Origin: Halovenus marina
Lineage (GTDB): Archaea; Halobacteriota; Halobacteria; Halobacteriales; Haloarculaceae
Reading direction: 5' to 3'
Assembly: GCF_051414115.1 (NCBI RefSeq)
Contig: NZ_JBLKNZ010000001.1
Coordinates: 1 to 64,000, forward strand
DNA: 64,000 bases
Shown in pieces: positions 8,393 to 17,348 of the stretch (positions are counted from its first letter, which is position 1; every line of letters begins with the position of its first letter). The notes below the pieces were generated by a model that made no database searches, was not told the DNA's origin, and worked only from the letters and a program-made list of their open reading frames with translations. The position numbers were made by a program, and so were the translations under genes.

Positions 8393-9430
8393 ATGATAGA
8401 CAAACGGCAAGCGGCGATGGCACTCATCGTGTGGTTTCTCGTCTTCATGGCGCTGATCACGCTTGCCGGTATCGAGGACTTCGTCGACAACGTCTCGACG
8501 ATTCCGGCCGACCGCTTTGCTGTCATGCTCGTCGCGGTTGCCGTCGGTGCCGTCGCGATGGGGTCGACGTTGTATATCGTCGGTCGGAGCCTCGACATGG
8601 GTGTCTCCTGGTTCCGGAGCATCTTCCTCAACACGGTGATGAGCCTCGCGAGCAACCTCACGCCCTTCGGGCAGGCTGGCGGAATCCCCGTCGGCGGGGC
8701 GATACTCACTCGCTACTCGAAGGCAAAATACGAGGAGAGTCTGGCGGTCCTCTCGATCAAAGACATCGTGAGCTTCGTCCCCTCGACGATGATCTTCATC
8801 TTCGGGGGCTCGTATCTGACGCTGTACGCACAGAGCCTGCCGACTCGTCTCCGACCGATCTTCGGTGCGTTCTCGATGCTCATTCTCGTGGTCGCGCTGG
8901 TCGCGGTCGGCATTCGACTGTATCCGGACGTGACCTTGCGGTGGCTCCACCGGATCGTCGCCCTGCTCAATCGAACCGTCGCTCGGCTTCCCTTGCTTCC
9001 GAGTTTCGACGAAGACGAGATCCGCGAGCGCGTCGAGGGATTCTGGGAATCGCTCGGGAAGATCGCGACCGACCGAGTGACAGTGGTCGTCGCGATTGCG
9101 CTCACGACGACGTCGTTTCTCGCACAGGGGACGCTCCTGTGGCTGACGCTCGACGCACTCGGTGTCGATATCTCTATCGCGCTCGCAATCTTCATCGTCC
9201 CGGTCTCCCTGCTCGCGGGGGCGACCCCGCTTCCGGGCGGGAGCGGCGGCGTCGAGAGCGTCCAGATCCTCATCATCATCGCGACGACGGGCGCAGCGAG
9301 CAGTCCGACCATCACGGGCGTCATCCTCGCCCGAGGGCTCGTCTACTGGACGCCGATCATCCTCGGGACGCTGACACTCATCGCGTTGCAGATCGAAGAG
9401 CGGCGAAGCGCCGTGGTGCCCGAGGACTGA
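8393..9430 (+). CDS. Flippase-like membrane protein (UPF0104 / lysylphosphatidylglycerol-synthase TM family), copy 1
   Basis: 345 residues with about eight hydrophobic segments and the family hallmark LAGATPLPGGSGGVE about 80 residues from the C-terminus. Proteins of this family include the membrane domain of MprF and halophile AglD-type partners, and they are thought to move or present lipid-linked groups. Starts at ATG ATA GAC AAA CGG. A close paralog follows 88 bp downstream, indicating tandem duplication. Context points to glycolipid or lipid-linked sugar handling. The substrate is unknown. Confidence 0.88.
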   Translation: MIDKRQAAMALIVWFLVFMALITLAGIEDFVDNVSTIPADRFAVMLVAVAVGAVAMGSTLYIVGRSLDMGVSWFRSIFLNTVMSLASNLTPFGQAGGIPVGGAILTRYSKAKYEESLAVLSIKDIVSFVPSTMIFIFGGSYLTLYAQSLPTRLRPIFGAFSMLILVVALVAVGIRLYPDVTLRWLHRIVALLNRTVARLPLLPSFDEDEIRERVEGFWESLGKIATDRVTVVVAIALTTTSFLAQGTLLWLTLDALGVDISIALAIFIVPVSLLAGATPLPGGSGGVESVQILIIIATTGAASSPTITGVILARGLVYWTPIILGTLTLIALQIEERRSAVVPED

Positions 9431-9518
9431 CGGCCTGCGTTTCTCGTGGCGGTCCTAACAGAGACACCGAAACCGTCACGTTGAACTTCCCGATGTGTGA
9501 ACGCTCAGCCGACAGCTC

Positions 9519-10550
9519 GTGATCCAGAAACGCCAGGCGGCAATTGCACTCCTCCTCTGGCTGCTCGTGTTCGGCGCCTTTGTCACCCTTGCGGGCGTCG
9601 ACGACTTTCTGGACACCGCGACGACAATCTCGCCCTCCGAGATCGGTGTGATGCTCGCCGTCGTCACCGTCTACCTGATCGCGATGGGCGCGTCGCTGTA
9701 TGCTATCGGGCGCAGCCTCTCGCTCGGTATCCCGCTACCGTGGTCGGTGTTGTTCGACACCACGGTTCGGCTCTCGCACAACCTCACACCCTTCGGACAG
9801 GCTGGCGGAACCCCGATCGGAGCGGCGATCCTCTCCAGGTACTCCGGGGCGTCCTACGAGCGATGTTTCGCGACGCTCTCCGCGAAGGAGGTCATCAACT
9901 TCGTCCCCTCACTCCTGATCTTTACCGTGGGCGGGACGGCCCTGTTTCTCTTCGAGGGAACGATCCCCGACGAGTTGCGCCCGCTGTTTGCCGCGTTCGC
10001 GGTGTTCGTGCTGACGATTGCGCTGTTCGGGGCCGCCGTGTATCGGTATCCCGAGCGCATGCAGCGCGTCCTCAAACGCGTCGTCGGGGGGATCAACAGC
10101 GCGCTCGAACGAGTGCCGCTGGTTCCAAGTATCGACCCGTCCGAAATCGAGCGCCGCGTCGACGAGTTCTCGACGGCACTGGGCGATGTCGCCGCGGACC
10201 GACCCACAATCGCCGTCGCCGTCGCGCTCGGGACGATAGCGTTCGTTGCCGAGGGGGTCGTGCTCTGGGTTGCCATGGGTGCCGTCGGCGCGGAGATACC
10301 CCTGTTGCTCGCAATCTTCATCGTCCCAGTCTCCCTGCTGGCGGGGGCGACCCCGCTTCCGGGCGGGAGCGGTGGTATCGAGGGCGTGCAGGTGTTGATG
10401 GTTCTGGCGACGACGAGCGCGGCGAGCAACGAGACGATCACGGCCGTCATCGTGAGTCGAGGGCTGGTCTTCTGGACACCCATCGCGCTCGGCGCGCTGA
10501 CGCTGCTGCTCTTGCAGGTGCGGCCGCCGACCCCCGAGGAATCGGCCTGA
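9519..10550 (+). CDS. Flippase-like membrane protein (UPF0104 family), copy 2
   Basis: 343 residues, collinear with the gene before it. The start (IQKRQAAIALLLWLLVFGAFVTLAG) and the core LAGATPLPGGSGG are shared, as is the NLTPFGQAGG motif in the first third. It begins at GTG 9519, positioned like the ATG of copy 1. The two proteins differ at many positions, so the duplication is old enough for the copies to have diverged. Probably cotranscribed with copy 1 and possibly with the genes downstream. Confidence 0.87.
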   Translation: MIQKRQAAIALLLWLLVFGAFVTLAGVDDFLDTATTISPSEIGVMLAVVTVYLIAMGASLYAIGRSLSLGIPLPWSVLFDTTVRLSHNLTPFGQAGGTPIGAAILSRYSGASYERCFATLSAKEVINFVPSLLIFTVGGTALFLFEGTIPDELRPLFAAFAVFVLTIALFGAAVYRYPERMQRVLKRVVGGINSALERVPLVPSIDPSEIERRVDEFSTALGDVAADRPTIAVAVALGTIAFVAEGVVLWVAMGAVGAEIPLLLAIFIVPVSLLAGATPLPGGSGGIEGVQVLMVLATTSAASNETITAVIVSRGLVFWTPIALGALTLLLLQVRPPTPEESA

Positions 10551-10612
10551 ACGGCGCGCAGTCGCTCGATGGACCGACATGAATATTTGTCCGAATGGCC
10601 TATTCCCCTCCG

Positions 10613-11464
10613 ATGGCAACCCAGGGGTTCGTCGACGCCGAGTGGGACTACTGTCTCGTGTTGGATGCCTGCCGGTACGACGTGTTCGAGGAGGTCTACG
10701 ACGACTACCTCGATGGCCACCTCGAAAAGCGCCGCGCGAACGGCTCTTCGACCACCGAGTGGGCCGCGAAGACGCTCGTCGGTGACCTCGATATGGCCTA
10801 CTTCTCGGCGAACCCTTTCATCAACAGCCTCGACCGCCCGGTGAGCGACCTCAAGTGGGGGGCCAGTTGCACCTACGACTGGAAAGCCTCCGACCACGTC
10901 GCCGAGGTGATAGACGTCTGGAAACACGGCTGGGACGAGGAGATGGGAACCGTGCCGCCGGACGCGCTCACCGAGGCCGTTCTGGAACGCCGTGATCTGG
11001 CCAGTCAGCACGACCGGACGGTCGTTCACTACATCCAGCCCCACGTCCCCTTTCTCACGAACGGGCGGGGGACGAAACTCAGGACCATCCGAAACGGGAT
11101 CAACGACCTCGACGAGGCTGACGAGGACGACCTGCTCTGGCGTGCGGAACTGGCCGACCGCGTCCGTCCCTATGCTGAATCCGTGCTGTCCGATAGCTCG
11201 CTCGCGATGAAAGTCGCGCTGTGGGCCGAAATCGGGCCGAAGGCACTCCGGAGAGGCACACGCGAGGTGGCGATGGAACTCCACGAGCAGAATATGCGCA
11301 TCGCGCTCGAACACATCGCAGACCTGGTCGACCACCTCGACGGCGACGTGGTTGTCACGGCTGACCACGGCGAGGCCTTCGGCGAGGCGGGCGTCTGGGA
11401 ACACCACAACGAGGTCCACGTCGACGCGCTGCTCGACGTGCCGTGGCTCGAAGTCGACACCTAG
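10613..11464 (+). CDS. AlkP-superfamily (sulfatase-like) hydrolase
   Basis: About 283 residues from the ATG at 10613; an in-frame ATG at 10595 is the alternative. An AT-rich TGAATATTTG lies 25-35 bases before 10613, which fits a leaderless start there. The sequence shows LVLDACRYDVF near the N-terminus (metal/nucleophile region of sulfatases and phosphatases) and VVTADHGEAFGE near the C-terminus (second metal site), with HYIQPHVPF between. This is the alkaline phosphatase fold in its minimal sulfatase-like form. No signal peptide, so it acts in the cytoplasm. Whether it removes or transfers sulfate or phosphate groups is not decidable. Confidence 0.82.
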   Translation: MATQGFVDAEWDYCLVLDACRYDVFEEVYDDYLDGHLEKRRANGSSTTEWAAKTLVGDLDMAYFSANPFINSLDRPVSDLKWGASCTYDWKASDHVAEVIDVWKHGWDEEMGTVPPDALTEAVLERRDLASQHDRTVVHYIQPHVPFLTNGRGTKLRTIRNGINDLDEADEDDLLWRAELADRVRPYAESVLSDSSLAMKVALWAEIGPKALRRGTREVAMELHEQNMRIALEHIADLVDHLDGDVVVTADHGEAFGEAGVWEHHNEVHVDALLDVPWLEVDT

Positions 11465-11537
11465 GTTTCACCGGATCTGCCAGTCTGACCGCAGATCCGT
11501 ACGCTTATTGCGATCCGTCGAGTGCTCCCGAACATTC

Positions 11538-12509
11538 ATGCGGGTCGCCCATTATCTGGAACTCGAAGACCGTGTCAGTGGCGGCATCCGCGAGTCGGTT
11601 CGCCACCAGCGGACCATGCTCGATCTCTGTGATATCGAGTACACCGTCGAGCCATCCCTCGATGTCGACGTGTTACATCTGAATCTGATGGGGCCGCGCT
11701 CGGCGTACTACGCGAAGCGAGCGGGCGATGACGTACCCGTCGTCGTTCACACCCACGTCACTGCCGAGGACTTCGGTGACAGCTTCCGCTTTACGAACGC
11801 GCTCGCAAAGCCGCTGCGGCCGTATCTCGAACGCGTCTACGCGCTCGCTGATCTGTTGATCTGCCCCTCCGAGTACAATCAGGGGATCATCGAGTCCTAC
11901 ACCGACGTGGAGACGACGGTGCTGACAAACGGCGTCGACGCCGAGAAACTCGACGGCCACGAGACACTCCGCGAGGAGTATCTCGACCGATACGACCTCT
12001 CGCCGCCCGTCGTGTTCATGGTCGGACACGTCATCAAGCGCAAGGGGCTGGAATCGTTTATCGAGACGGCCCGGCAGATGCCCGAGTTGGATTTCGTCTG
12101 GTTCGGGCCACTCGATCTCTCTCTGAAGGGGCGCTCGACGACGAACCTGATCGAGAACGCGCCCGACAACTGCACGTTTCCGGGCTTCATCGACGACATT
12201 CGTGGCGCCTACGCCGCGGGGGACATCTTCTTTTTCCCGACCCACGAGGAAAACGAGGGGATCGCCCTCCTGGAGGCGATGGTCACCGGGACGCCCGTCG
12301 TGGTTCGCGACATCGAGACGTTCTCGTGGCTCGACGACGGCGTCCACGGCCTCAAGGCCACGGAGGGCTTCGCAGAACCGCTCTCGGCACTCACAGACGA
12401 GGGTCGTCGCGAGCAACTGGGGCAGAACGCGGCGGAACTCGCAGAGGAGTACACCCTGCCGAACGTCGCCGACCGACTCGCAGCACGCTACCGGGAGGTG
12501 ATCGCATGA
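11538..12509 (+). CDS. GT4 glycosyltransferase
   Basis: 323 residues of the GT-B fold, family 4. The C-terminal half carries the donor-binding signature HEENEGIALLEAMVTGTPVV with its E-x(7)-E pattern, and VVFMVGHVIKRKG at the domain junction. The first ATG giving MRVAHYLELE is used. The preceding gene ends 73 bp upstream, while the next gene overlaps this stop by ATGA, so translation of the two glycosyltransferases is coupled. Likely adds a sugar to a lipid or surface glycan. Donor and acceptor unknown. Confidence 0.9.
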   Translation: MRVAHYLELEDRVSGGIRESVRHQRTMLDLCDIEYTVEPSLDVDVLHLNLMGPRSAYYAKRAGDDVPVVVHTHVTAEDFGDSFRFTNALAKPLRPYLERVYALADLLICPSEYNQGIIESYTDVETTVLTNGVDAEKLDGHETLREEYLDRYDLSPPVVFMVGHVIKRKGLESFIETARQMPELDFVWFGPLDLSLKGRSTTNLIENAPDNCTFPGFIDDIRGAYAAGDIFFFPTHEENEGIALLEAMVTGTPVVVRDIETFSWLDDGVHGLKATEGFAEPLSALTDEGRREQLGQNAAELAEEYTLPNVADRLAARYREVIA

Positions 12510-13543
12510 AGATCGGGTTTTTCACCGACGGCTACTTCCCCAAGATCGACGGCGTCGCGTACACGCTGACGCTCTGGCGTGACCGACTGGAGGCGGCCGG
12601 TCACGAGGTGTGGATCGTCTACCCCAACGGCGAGTACGCGCCACAGGAACGCGAAATCCCCGTTCGATCGCTTCCCAACCCCTTCTACCCGGGCTATCGA
12701 ATCCCGCTCTGGACGCGAACGGACTCGCTTCCGGACTTCGATGTCGTTCACTGTCACAGCCCCGGACCGCTCGGCCTGCTCGGCTTGCGCTACGCCCGCA
12801 AGTACGACCGGCCCGCGGTGTACACCCACCACACGCCCATCGAGGAGTACTTCCACCAGAGCCTCCCCATCGAAGCAGTCGCAGACGCGCTGAGCGCTGG
12901 CTACGTTCCCATCGAGAACCGCGTCCTCGAACAGTTCGATATCGTCACCGCCTCGACGGGGCAGATTGACCGCTCGGTCGATGCGATTCGACTCCCGGTC
13001 GGCGTCGACATGGAGTTTTTCAGCCCACGTGAAACTCCTGCTCACGACGGGAGCGCGCTCGTCGGCTACAGCGGCCGGATCAGCATGGAGAAAAACGTCT
13101 CCGACATCCTCGCAGTCGCCCGGGAACGCCCCGATTACGACTTCGTCATCGTCGGCGAGGGACCCCAGCGCGAAGCGGTCGAAGCGGACGCCCCGGCGAA
13201 CGTCACGCTCCGTGACTTTCTCCCCCGCGCAGAACTTCCCGAGTACTACGCCAGCCTCGACGCCTTCGTGACGGCCTCGACGGCGGATACGCTCGGACTC
13301 GCCACGCTCGAAGCCAACGCCTGTGGGACGCCTGTGGTCGCACCCGACGTCCCGCCGTTCTCCGAAACTATCGGCTCCGAGAACGGCATCCGATACGAGT
13401 ACGGCGATATCGACGGGATGGCGGCGGCGGTCGATTCGTGTCTCGACCGCTCGTGGAATCCCCGCCCGGCCATCGAACCCTACTCCGTCGACCGGACGAT
13501 AGACGAACTCCAGTCGCTGTACGACCGCGTGCTGTCCGCCTGA
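12506..13543 (+). CDS. GT4 glycosyltransferase (diacylglycerol-glucosyltransferase-like)
   Basis: 345 residues starting MKIGFFTDGYFPKIDGVAYT, the classic N-terminus of GT4 enzymes that glycosylate membrane lipids (MgdA/AlaDGS type). HCHSPGPLGLLG and THHTPIEEY mark the acceptor domain, and the C-terminal domain has the SMEKNV and TADTLGLATLEANACGTPVVAPD donor-site motifs. The ATG overlaps the previous stop by four bases. Family resemblance suggests glycosylation of archaeal diether lipids, but this is inference. Confidence 0.9.
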   Translation: MKIGFFTDGYFPKIDGVAYTLTLWRDRLEAAGHEVWIVYPNGEYAPQEREIPVRSLPNPFYPGYRIPLWTRTDSLPDFDVVHCHSPGPLGLLGLRYARKYDRPAVYTHHTPIEEYFHQSLPIEAVADALSAGYVPIENRVLEQFDIVTASTGQIDRSVDAIRLPVGVDMEFFSPRETPAHDGSALVGYSGRISMEKNVSDILAVARERPDYDFVIVGEGPQREAVEADAPANVTLRDFLPRAELPEYYASLDAFVTASTADTLGLATLEANACGTPVVAPDVPPFSETIGSENGIRYEYGDIDGMAAAVDSCLDRSWNPRPAIEPYSVDRTIDELQSLYDRVLSA

Positions 13544-13558
13544 TGGGTCCGCTGTGAG

Positions 13559-13996
13559 TCACTCTGTTGCTGTCGATTCCGCGACCCGGACGGTCACCTC
13601 GCCACCGTCCGTTATCCCGATTTCTGCCGTGTCTCTCAGTTGATTCTGCGACGAATGCGACTGGAGCTTCTCGTACAGATGCGCGTACAGTTCCGGCCGA
13701 CGGTGGGCGATGGTGATGTCCGCGTCGTCGCCCTGCGCGTACACCTCGTCGACGAGCGTCTCGAACTCCGTTCCCGCGGGAACGGTGAACTGCACCGGTG
13801 ACTGCAGCGATTCGACGAGTTGCAGCGTCTCACGTGCCTTCTCGACGTTCTCCCGGGCGGCCCGCTCGATTGCGCTCACGTTCGCGTCCGTCGTCCCCAA
13901 CTGCGCTGCGATTTCAGGCTGTGTGTACCCCTGCTCGCGGAGTTCGAGCACCTCCACCTGACGCTCGGTCAGGACGGTTCCCTCGGCAGTCGGCAT
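13559..13996 (-). CDS. tfx: Tfx-family DNA-binding regulator
   Basis: 145 residues from the ATG giving MPTAEGTVLTERQVEVLELREQG. The first 60 residues form a LuxR/sigma-4-like helix-turn-helix (TERQVEVL, YTQPEIAAQLGTTDANVSAIE) typical of Tfx, and the C-terminal domain matches the DUF that accompanies it. In a methanogen Tfx binds the promoter of a molybdenum formylmethanofuran dehydrogenase operon. Here it diverges across a 61-bp gap from a molybdate/tungstate transporter, which strongly suggests metal-dependent control of that operon. A longer upstream in-frame start is rejected. Confidence 0.88.
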   Translation of the reverse strand: MPTAEGTVLTERQVEVLELREQGYTQPEIAAQLGTTDANVSAIERAARENVEKARETLQLVESLQSPVQFTVPAGTEFETLVDEVYAQGDDADITIAHRRPELYAHLYEKLQSHSSQNQLRDTAEIGITDGGEVTVRVAESTATE

Positions 13997-14057
13997 ACGA
14001 ACACAAACGAAACCGTTTGGGTTAAGCCTATTGCACAACCATGACTGGTTATACTCG

Positions 14058-14990
14058 ATGACAGTCGGCGACTCACTCTCCAGACGGGAGGCCCTCGCGG
14101 CTCTCGGGGGGACCACGGTCACAGCGCTGGGTGGCTGTCTCGCCGCGTCGTCGGAGGCGGTGCAGGTGCTCTCGGCTGGCAGCCTCGCTCGCACGTTCGA
14201 CGACCACGTCGGGCCAGCCTTCGAGGCAGAGACAGGGATTGCGGTTCACGGCGAGTACTACGGCTCGAACGCTGTCATGCGGCTGGTCGAAGACCGAACC
14301 AAACACCCCGACGTGGTCGTCAGCGCTGACGCGACGCTGCTTCGGGACCGACTCTACGGCGAGTTCACTGACTGGGACGTCGAATTTGCGGCCAACAGTC
14401 TGGGGATCGGATACAGCGACAGAACACCGGTCGGCGAGCGACTCACCGGTGAGGATCCGTGGTACGAGACCGCTCGGGAGGCCGAGGAGGGTGCTGTCGC
14501 GATCAGTGACCCAGATCTGGATCCGCTTGGCTATCGCGCCGTGATGGCCTTCGAACTCGCGGCGCGAGAACACGGTCTCGATGGCTTTCGCGAACGGATG
14601 CTCCAACTGGTCTACACCGAACCCGAGGAACCGCAGTTGCTGGCGAGCGTCGAAACTGGATCCCGGAGCGCGGCGCTCGTCTACCGGAACATGGCCATCG
14701 ATCATGGCCTCCCTTTCCAGCAGTTCCCCGACGCGTACAACTTCTCGAATCCCGACCTGACCGACCACTACGCGACTGTCTCGTACACCACAGACGACGG
14801 CTACACCGCCCGCGGGCGGCCGATCCTCTACAACGCCACAGTGAAATCGAACGCGGACAACCCGGCGGCAGGCAGGCGACTGGTTCAGTTTCTAGTCGAC
14901 AACCCGGGTATCCTCGACGAGGCGGGGCTGGTGGTCTCTGATAGCCTGCCACGCGCACACGGCACGGTTCCGGAGGCGGTCGATCTATGA
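14058..14990 (+). CDS. wtpA: Tungstate/molybdate ABC transporter, substrate-binding lipoprotein
   Basis: 310 residues from ATG 14058 (a TTG at 14031 is in frame but would spoil the signal peptide). Twin Arg at 9-10 and a lipobox Cys at 27 (TALGGC) indicate Tat export and lipid anchoring outside the membrane. The mature protein has the VLSAGSLARTFDD start, EYYGSNAVMRLVED, and the AISDPDLDPLGYRA box shared by WtpA/ModA-type oxyanion binders. First gene of a three-gene operon with permease and ATPase. The choice between tungstate, molybdate and sulfate is inferred from the overall WtpA pattern and the adjacent Tfx gene. Confidence 0.88.
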   Translation: MTVGDSLSRREALAALGGTTVTALGGCLAASSEAVQVLSAGSLARTFDDHVGPAFEAETGIAVHGEYYGSNAVMRLVEDRTKHPDVVVSADATLLRDRLYGEFTDWDVEFAANSLGIGYSDRTPVGERLTGEDPWYETAREAEEGAVAISDPDLDPLGYRAVMAFELAAREHGLDGFRERMLQLVYTEPEEPQLLASVETGSRSAALVYRNMAIDHGLPFQQFPDAYNFSNPDLTDHYATVSYTTDDGYTARGRPILYNATVKSNADNPAAGRRLVQFLVDNPGILDEAGLVVSDSLPRAHGTVPEAVDL

Positions 14991-15042
14991 CCGACCCCTG
15001 CGGGGATCGACCTGTGACCGACCCGCTGGAGGCAGTTCGCGG

Positions 15043-15855
15043 ATGAGCGACTCGCACACGTCGGACCGACTGCTCCGGTCACCGGAGCGGTTCGTTCCGG
15101 CGATTCTGGGTACGGTCATCCTGCTGTACTTTCTGATCCCCTTTGTCACCTTTCTCTCCCGAACCGGTACGGCGAACGTCGTCGACCGACTCGCCGCGCC
15201 GGAGGCCCGAGTTGCGGTCCGCAACTCGCTTCTCACCGCGCCGGTCTCGACGGCGATTGCGACGGCCTTCGGCGTCCCGCTTGCGTACGTCCTCGCTCGC
15301 AGTTCCTTCCCCGGCAAGCGCCTCGTGGAGGGGGTCGTCATCCTGCCGCTCGTCCTCCCGCCCGTGGTCGGCGGATCGATGATCCTGACTACAGTCGGTC
15401 GGTTCACGCCGATCGGGAGCGCCGCCGCTCGCGCGGGCGTCCCCCTCACCGACAGCCTCCTCGGCGTCGTCCTCGCACAGACGTTCGTCGCCGCGCCGTT
15501 TGTCATCATCACCGCCCGGGCGGGTTTTGGAGCCGTCGACGAGCGCCTCGAACAGGCCTCCCGATCACTGGGGTACGGCCCGCTCGCGACCATCTGGAAC
15601 GTGTCGCTGCCGCTTGCACGTGGGGCGATCATCGCCGGAATCGTGCTGACGTTTGCACGCGCGCTCGGCGAGTTCGGCGCGACGATGATGGTCGCGTACA
15701 ACCCCCGAACGATCCCCACGCGGATCTGGGTCGATTTCATCGGCGGCGGCATCGATGCGACCGTTCCGCTCGCGCTCACGCTACTCGCGATAGCGCTCGT
15801 CGTTATCGCCGCAGTCCAGCGGTTCGGACGGGTTCCCACGGGGGTCGATGGCTGA
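15043..15855 (+). CDS. wtpB: Tungstate/molybdate ABC transporter permease
   Basis: 270 residues with about six hydrophobic helices and the binding-protein-dependent transport signature (EQASRSLGYGPLATIWNVSLPLARGAIIAG, the EAA loop that contacts the ATPase). VLPPVVGG and GEFGATMMVAYNPRT are typical of ModB/WtpB permeases. It lies 52 bp after the binding protein and its stop TGA overlaps the ATG of the ATPase gene by one base. An 18-codon leader frame begins with the ATG overlapping the wtpA stop and runs to the permease start; I see no function for it. Confidence 0.9.
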   Translation: MSDSHTSDRLLRSPERFVPAILGTVILLYFLIPFVTFLSRTGTANVVDRLAAPEARVAVRNSLLTAPVSTAIATAFGVPLAYVLARSSFPGKRLVEGVVILPLVLPPVVGGSMILTTVGRFTPIGSAAARAGVPLTDSLLGVVLAQTFVAAPFVIITARAGFGAVDERLEQASRSLGYGPLATIWNVSLPLARGAIIAGIVLTFARALGEFGATMMVAYNPRTIPTRIWVDFIGGGIDATVPLALTLLAIALVVIAAVQRFGRVPTGVDG

Positions 15856-16904
15856 TGCTCGACGTCTCGGATCTGACACACCGCTACGAGTCGGAGACTG
15901 CCGTCGACGACGTCTCCTTTGGGATCGGCGAGGGCGAACTCCTCGCCGTACTCGGGCCGAGCGGGTGTGGCAAGACGACCATCGTGCAGGCGATTGCCGG
16001 ACACGTCAATCCGACTGCGGGGGCGGTTCGACTCCGCGGCGAGGACGTGACGCGTGCGCCGCCGGAGACGCGCCGCGTCAGCGTCGTCTTTCAGCAGTCG
16101 ACGCTGTACCCACACATGACCGTCGCCGAGAACGTGGCCTACGGGTTGGATGCGCGCGAGTTCAGCTCACAACGGCGGGAGAAACTCCTCGATACCCATC
16201 TCGAACTGGTCGGACTGTCGACTCAGCGCGACGCCTACCCCGCCGAACTGAGTGGGGGACAGAATCGGCGGGCGGAACTCGCCCGTGCGCTCGCGCCCCA
16301 GCCAGACGTGCTCGTTCTCGACGAACCGTTGTCCGCGCTCGACCGCTCGCTGCGCGACAAGTTGCGCGAAGAGATTGCTCGCATTCAGCGCGAGACGGGC
16401 GTGACGACGCTGTTTGTCACCCACGACCAGGACGATGCGATGGCGCTTGCCGACCGACTTGTCGTGTTGAACGACGGATCGATCGCTGGCGCTGGCCAGC
16501 CCCGCACGCTGTACGAGTCCCCGCCGAACCCCTTCGTCGCGTCGTTTCTCGGCCGCTCGAACACACTCTCTGCGACGGTTCGCGAGATGGACCCGCTGAC
16601 GCTCGCGGTCGGTGAGCAGCGGGTCGTGTTCCCGAACGCGACGGTTGAACGCGCTTCCGGGACTGCTGTGACCTGGTATCTTCGTCCCGAACGGCTCTCG
16701 ATTCCGGACTCCTGCGACACCGGACCGACGCCCGCACTCCACGGTGCGGTCACGCAGGTCACGGATCTCGGTCGTCGCTACGACGTGACGGTTCGGCTCG
16801 ACACCGGCGACGAGGTGACCGTCGAGCAGACGTCGACTGCGCCGGAAACCGGCGACACCGTCGCGATAGAGGTCCCCGACGAGCAACCCATCCTGTTCGA
16901 GTGA
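15855..16904 (+). CDS. wtpC: Tungstate/molybdate ABC transporter ATP-binding protein
   Basis: 349 residues. Walker A GPSGCGKTT (34-42), Q-loop FQQSTLYP, signature LSGGQNRRAEL with an unusual Asn-Arg in place of the common Gln-Arg, Walker B VLVLDEPLSALD and switch His in FVTHD are all present. The C-terminal 110 residues form a TOBE-like regulatory domain, as in ModC/WtpC. It is translationally coupled to the permease by a TGATG overlap. Cytoplasmic motor of the operon. Confidence 0.93.
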   Translation: MLDVSDLTHRYESETAVDDVSFGIGEGELLAVLGPSGCGKTTIVQAIAGHVNPTAGAVRLRGEDVTRAPPETRRVSVVFQQSTLYPHMTVAENVAYGLDAREFSSQRREKLLDTHLELVGLSTQRDAYPAELSGGQNRRAELARALAPQPDVLVLDEPLSALDRSLRDKLREEIARIQRETGVTTLFVTHDQDDAMALADRLVVLNDGSIAGAGQPRTLYESPPNPFVASFLGRSNTLSATVREMDPLTLAVGEQRVVFPNATVERASGTAVTWYLRPERLSIPDSCDTGPTPALHGAVTQVTDLGRRYDVTVRLDTGDEVTVEQTSTAPETGDTVAIEVPDEQPILFE

Positions 16905-16991
16905 TATCGTACGGAAAGACTGTATGGTAGACTGTCACGTGTGCACACGGCTCGCTGCTATCGTTATCTTCTCAGGCGACGTATCGATCGC

Positions 16992-17348
16992 ATGGCTACA
17001 GAGATACAGTCGTCTGACGCTCACCAGTCGCTCGTTGCAACTGTCACGACCGAAACAGTCCCGGGCTACGAAACAGTGGAAGTGCTCGGAATCGCGCGCG
17101 GCAACACAGTCAAGGCACGAAACGTGGGTCGAGACATCACCCAGGGTATCAGAAACCTTGCCGGTGGTGAACTCAAAGCGTACTCGGCACTGCTCTCACA
17201 GGCCCGCGACGAGGCGATTGCGCGAATGGAAGCCGACGCAGTCGAGATGGGCGGCGACGCTGTCGTCAACGTCCGGATGGAAACGTCCGAGATCACGAGG
17301 GGTGCATCGGAAGTGATCGCATACGGGACTGCTGTTCGTCTCGAATAG
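16992..17348 (+). CDS. YbjQ / UPF0145 family protein
   Basis: 118 residues from the ATG at 16992, matching the usual length of this family (about 105-120). TTETVPGYETVEVLGIARGNTV, SQARDEAIARMEADAVEMGGDAVVNVRMETSEI and the final IAYGTAVRLE are diagnostic. Members are small pentamer-forming proteins of unknown role, sometimes labelled heavy-metal binding. The position next to the W/Mo transporter is suggestive but the 87-bp gap implies its own promoter. Confidence 0.9.
   Translation: MATEIQSSDAHQSLVATVTTETVPGYETVEVLGIARGNTVKARNVGRDITQGIRNLAGGELKAYSALLSQARDEAIARMEADAVEMGGDAVVNVRMETSEITRGASEVIAYGTAVRLE

Noticed and set aside
9854..11419. 521-residue minus-strand frame
   Set aside because: Antisense to the second flippase-like protein and the AlkP-fold hydrolase, both well supported.
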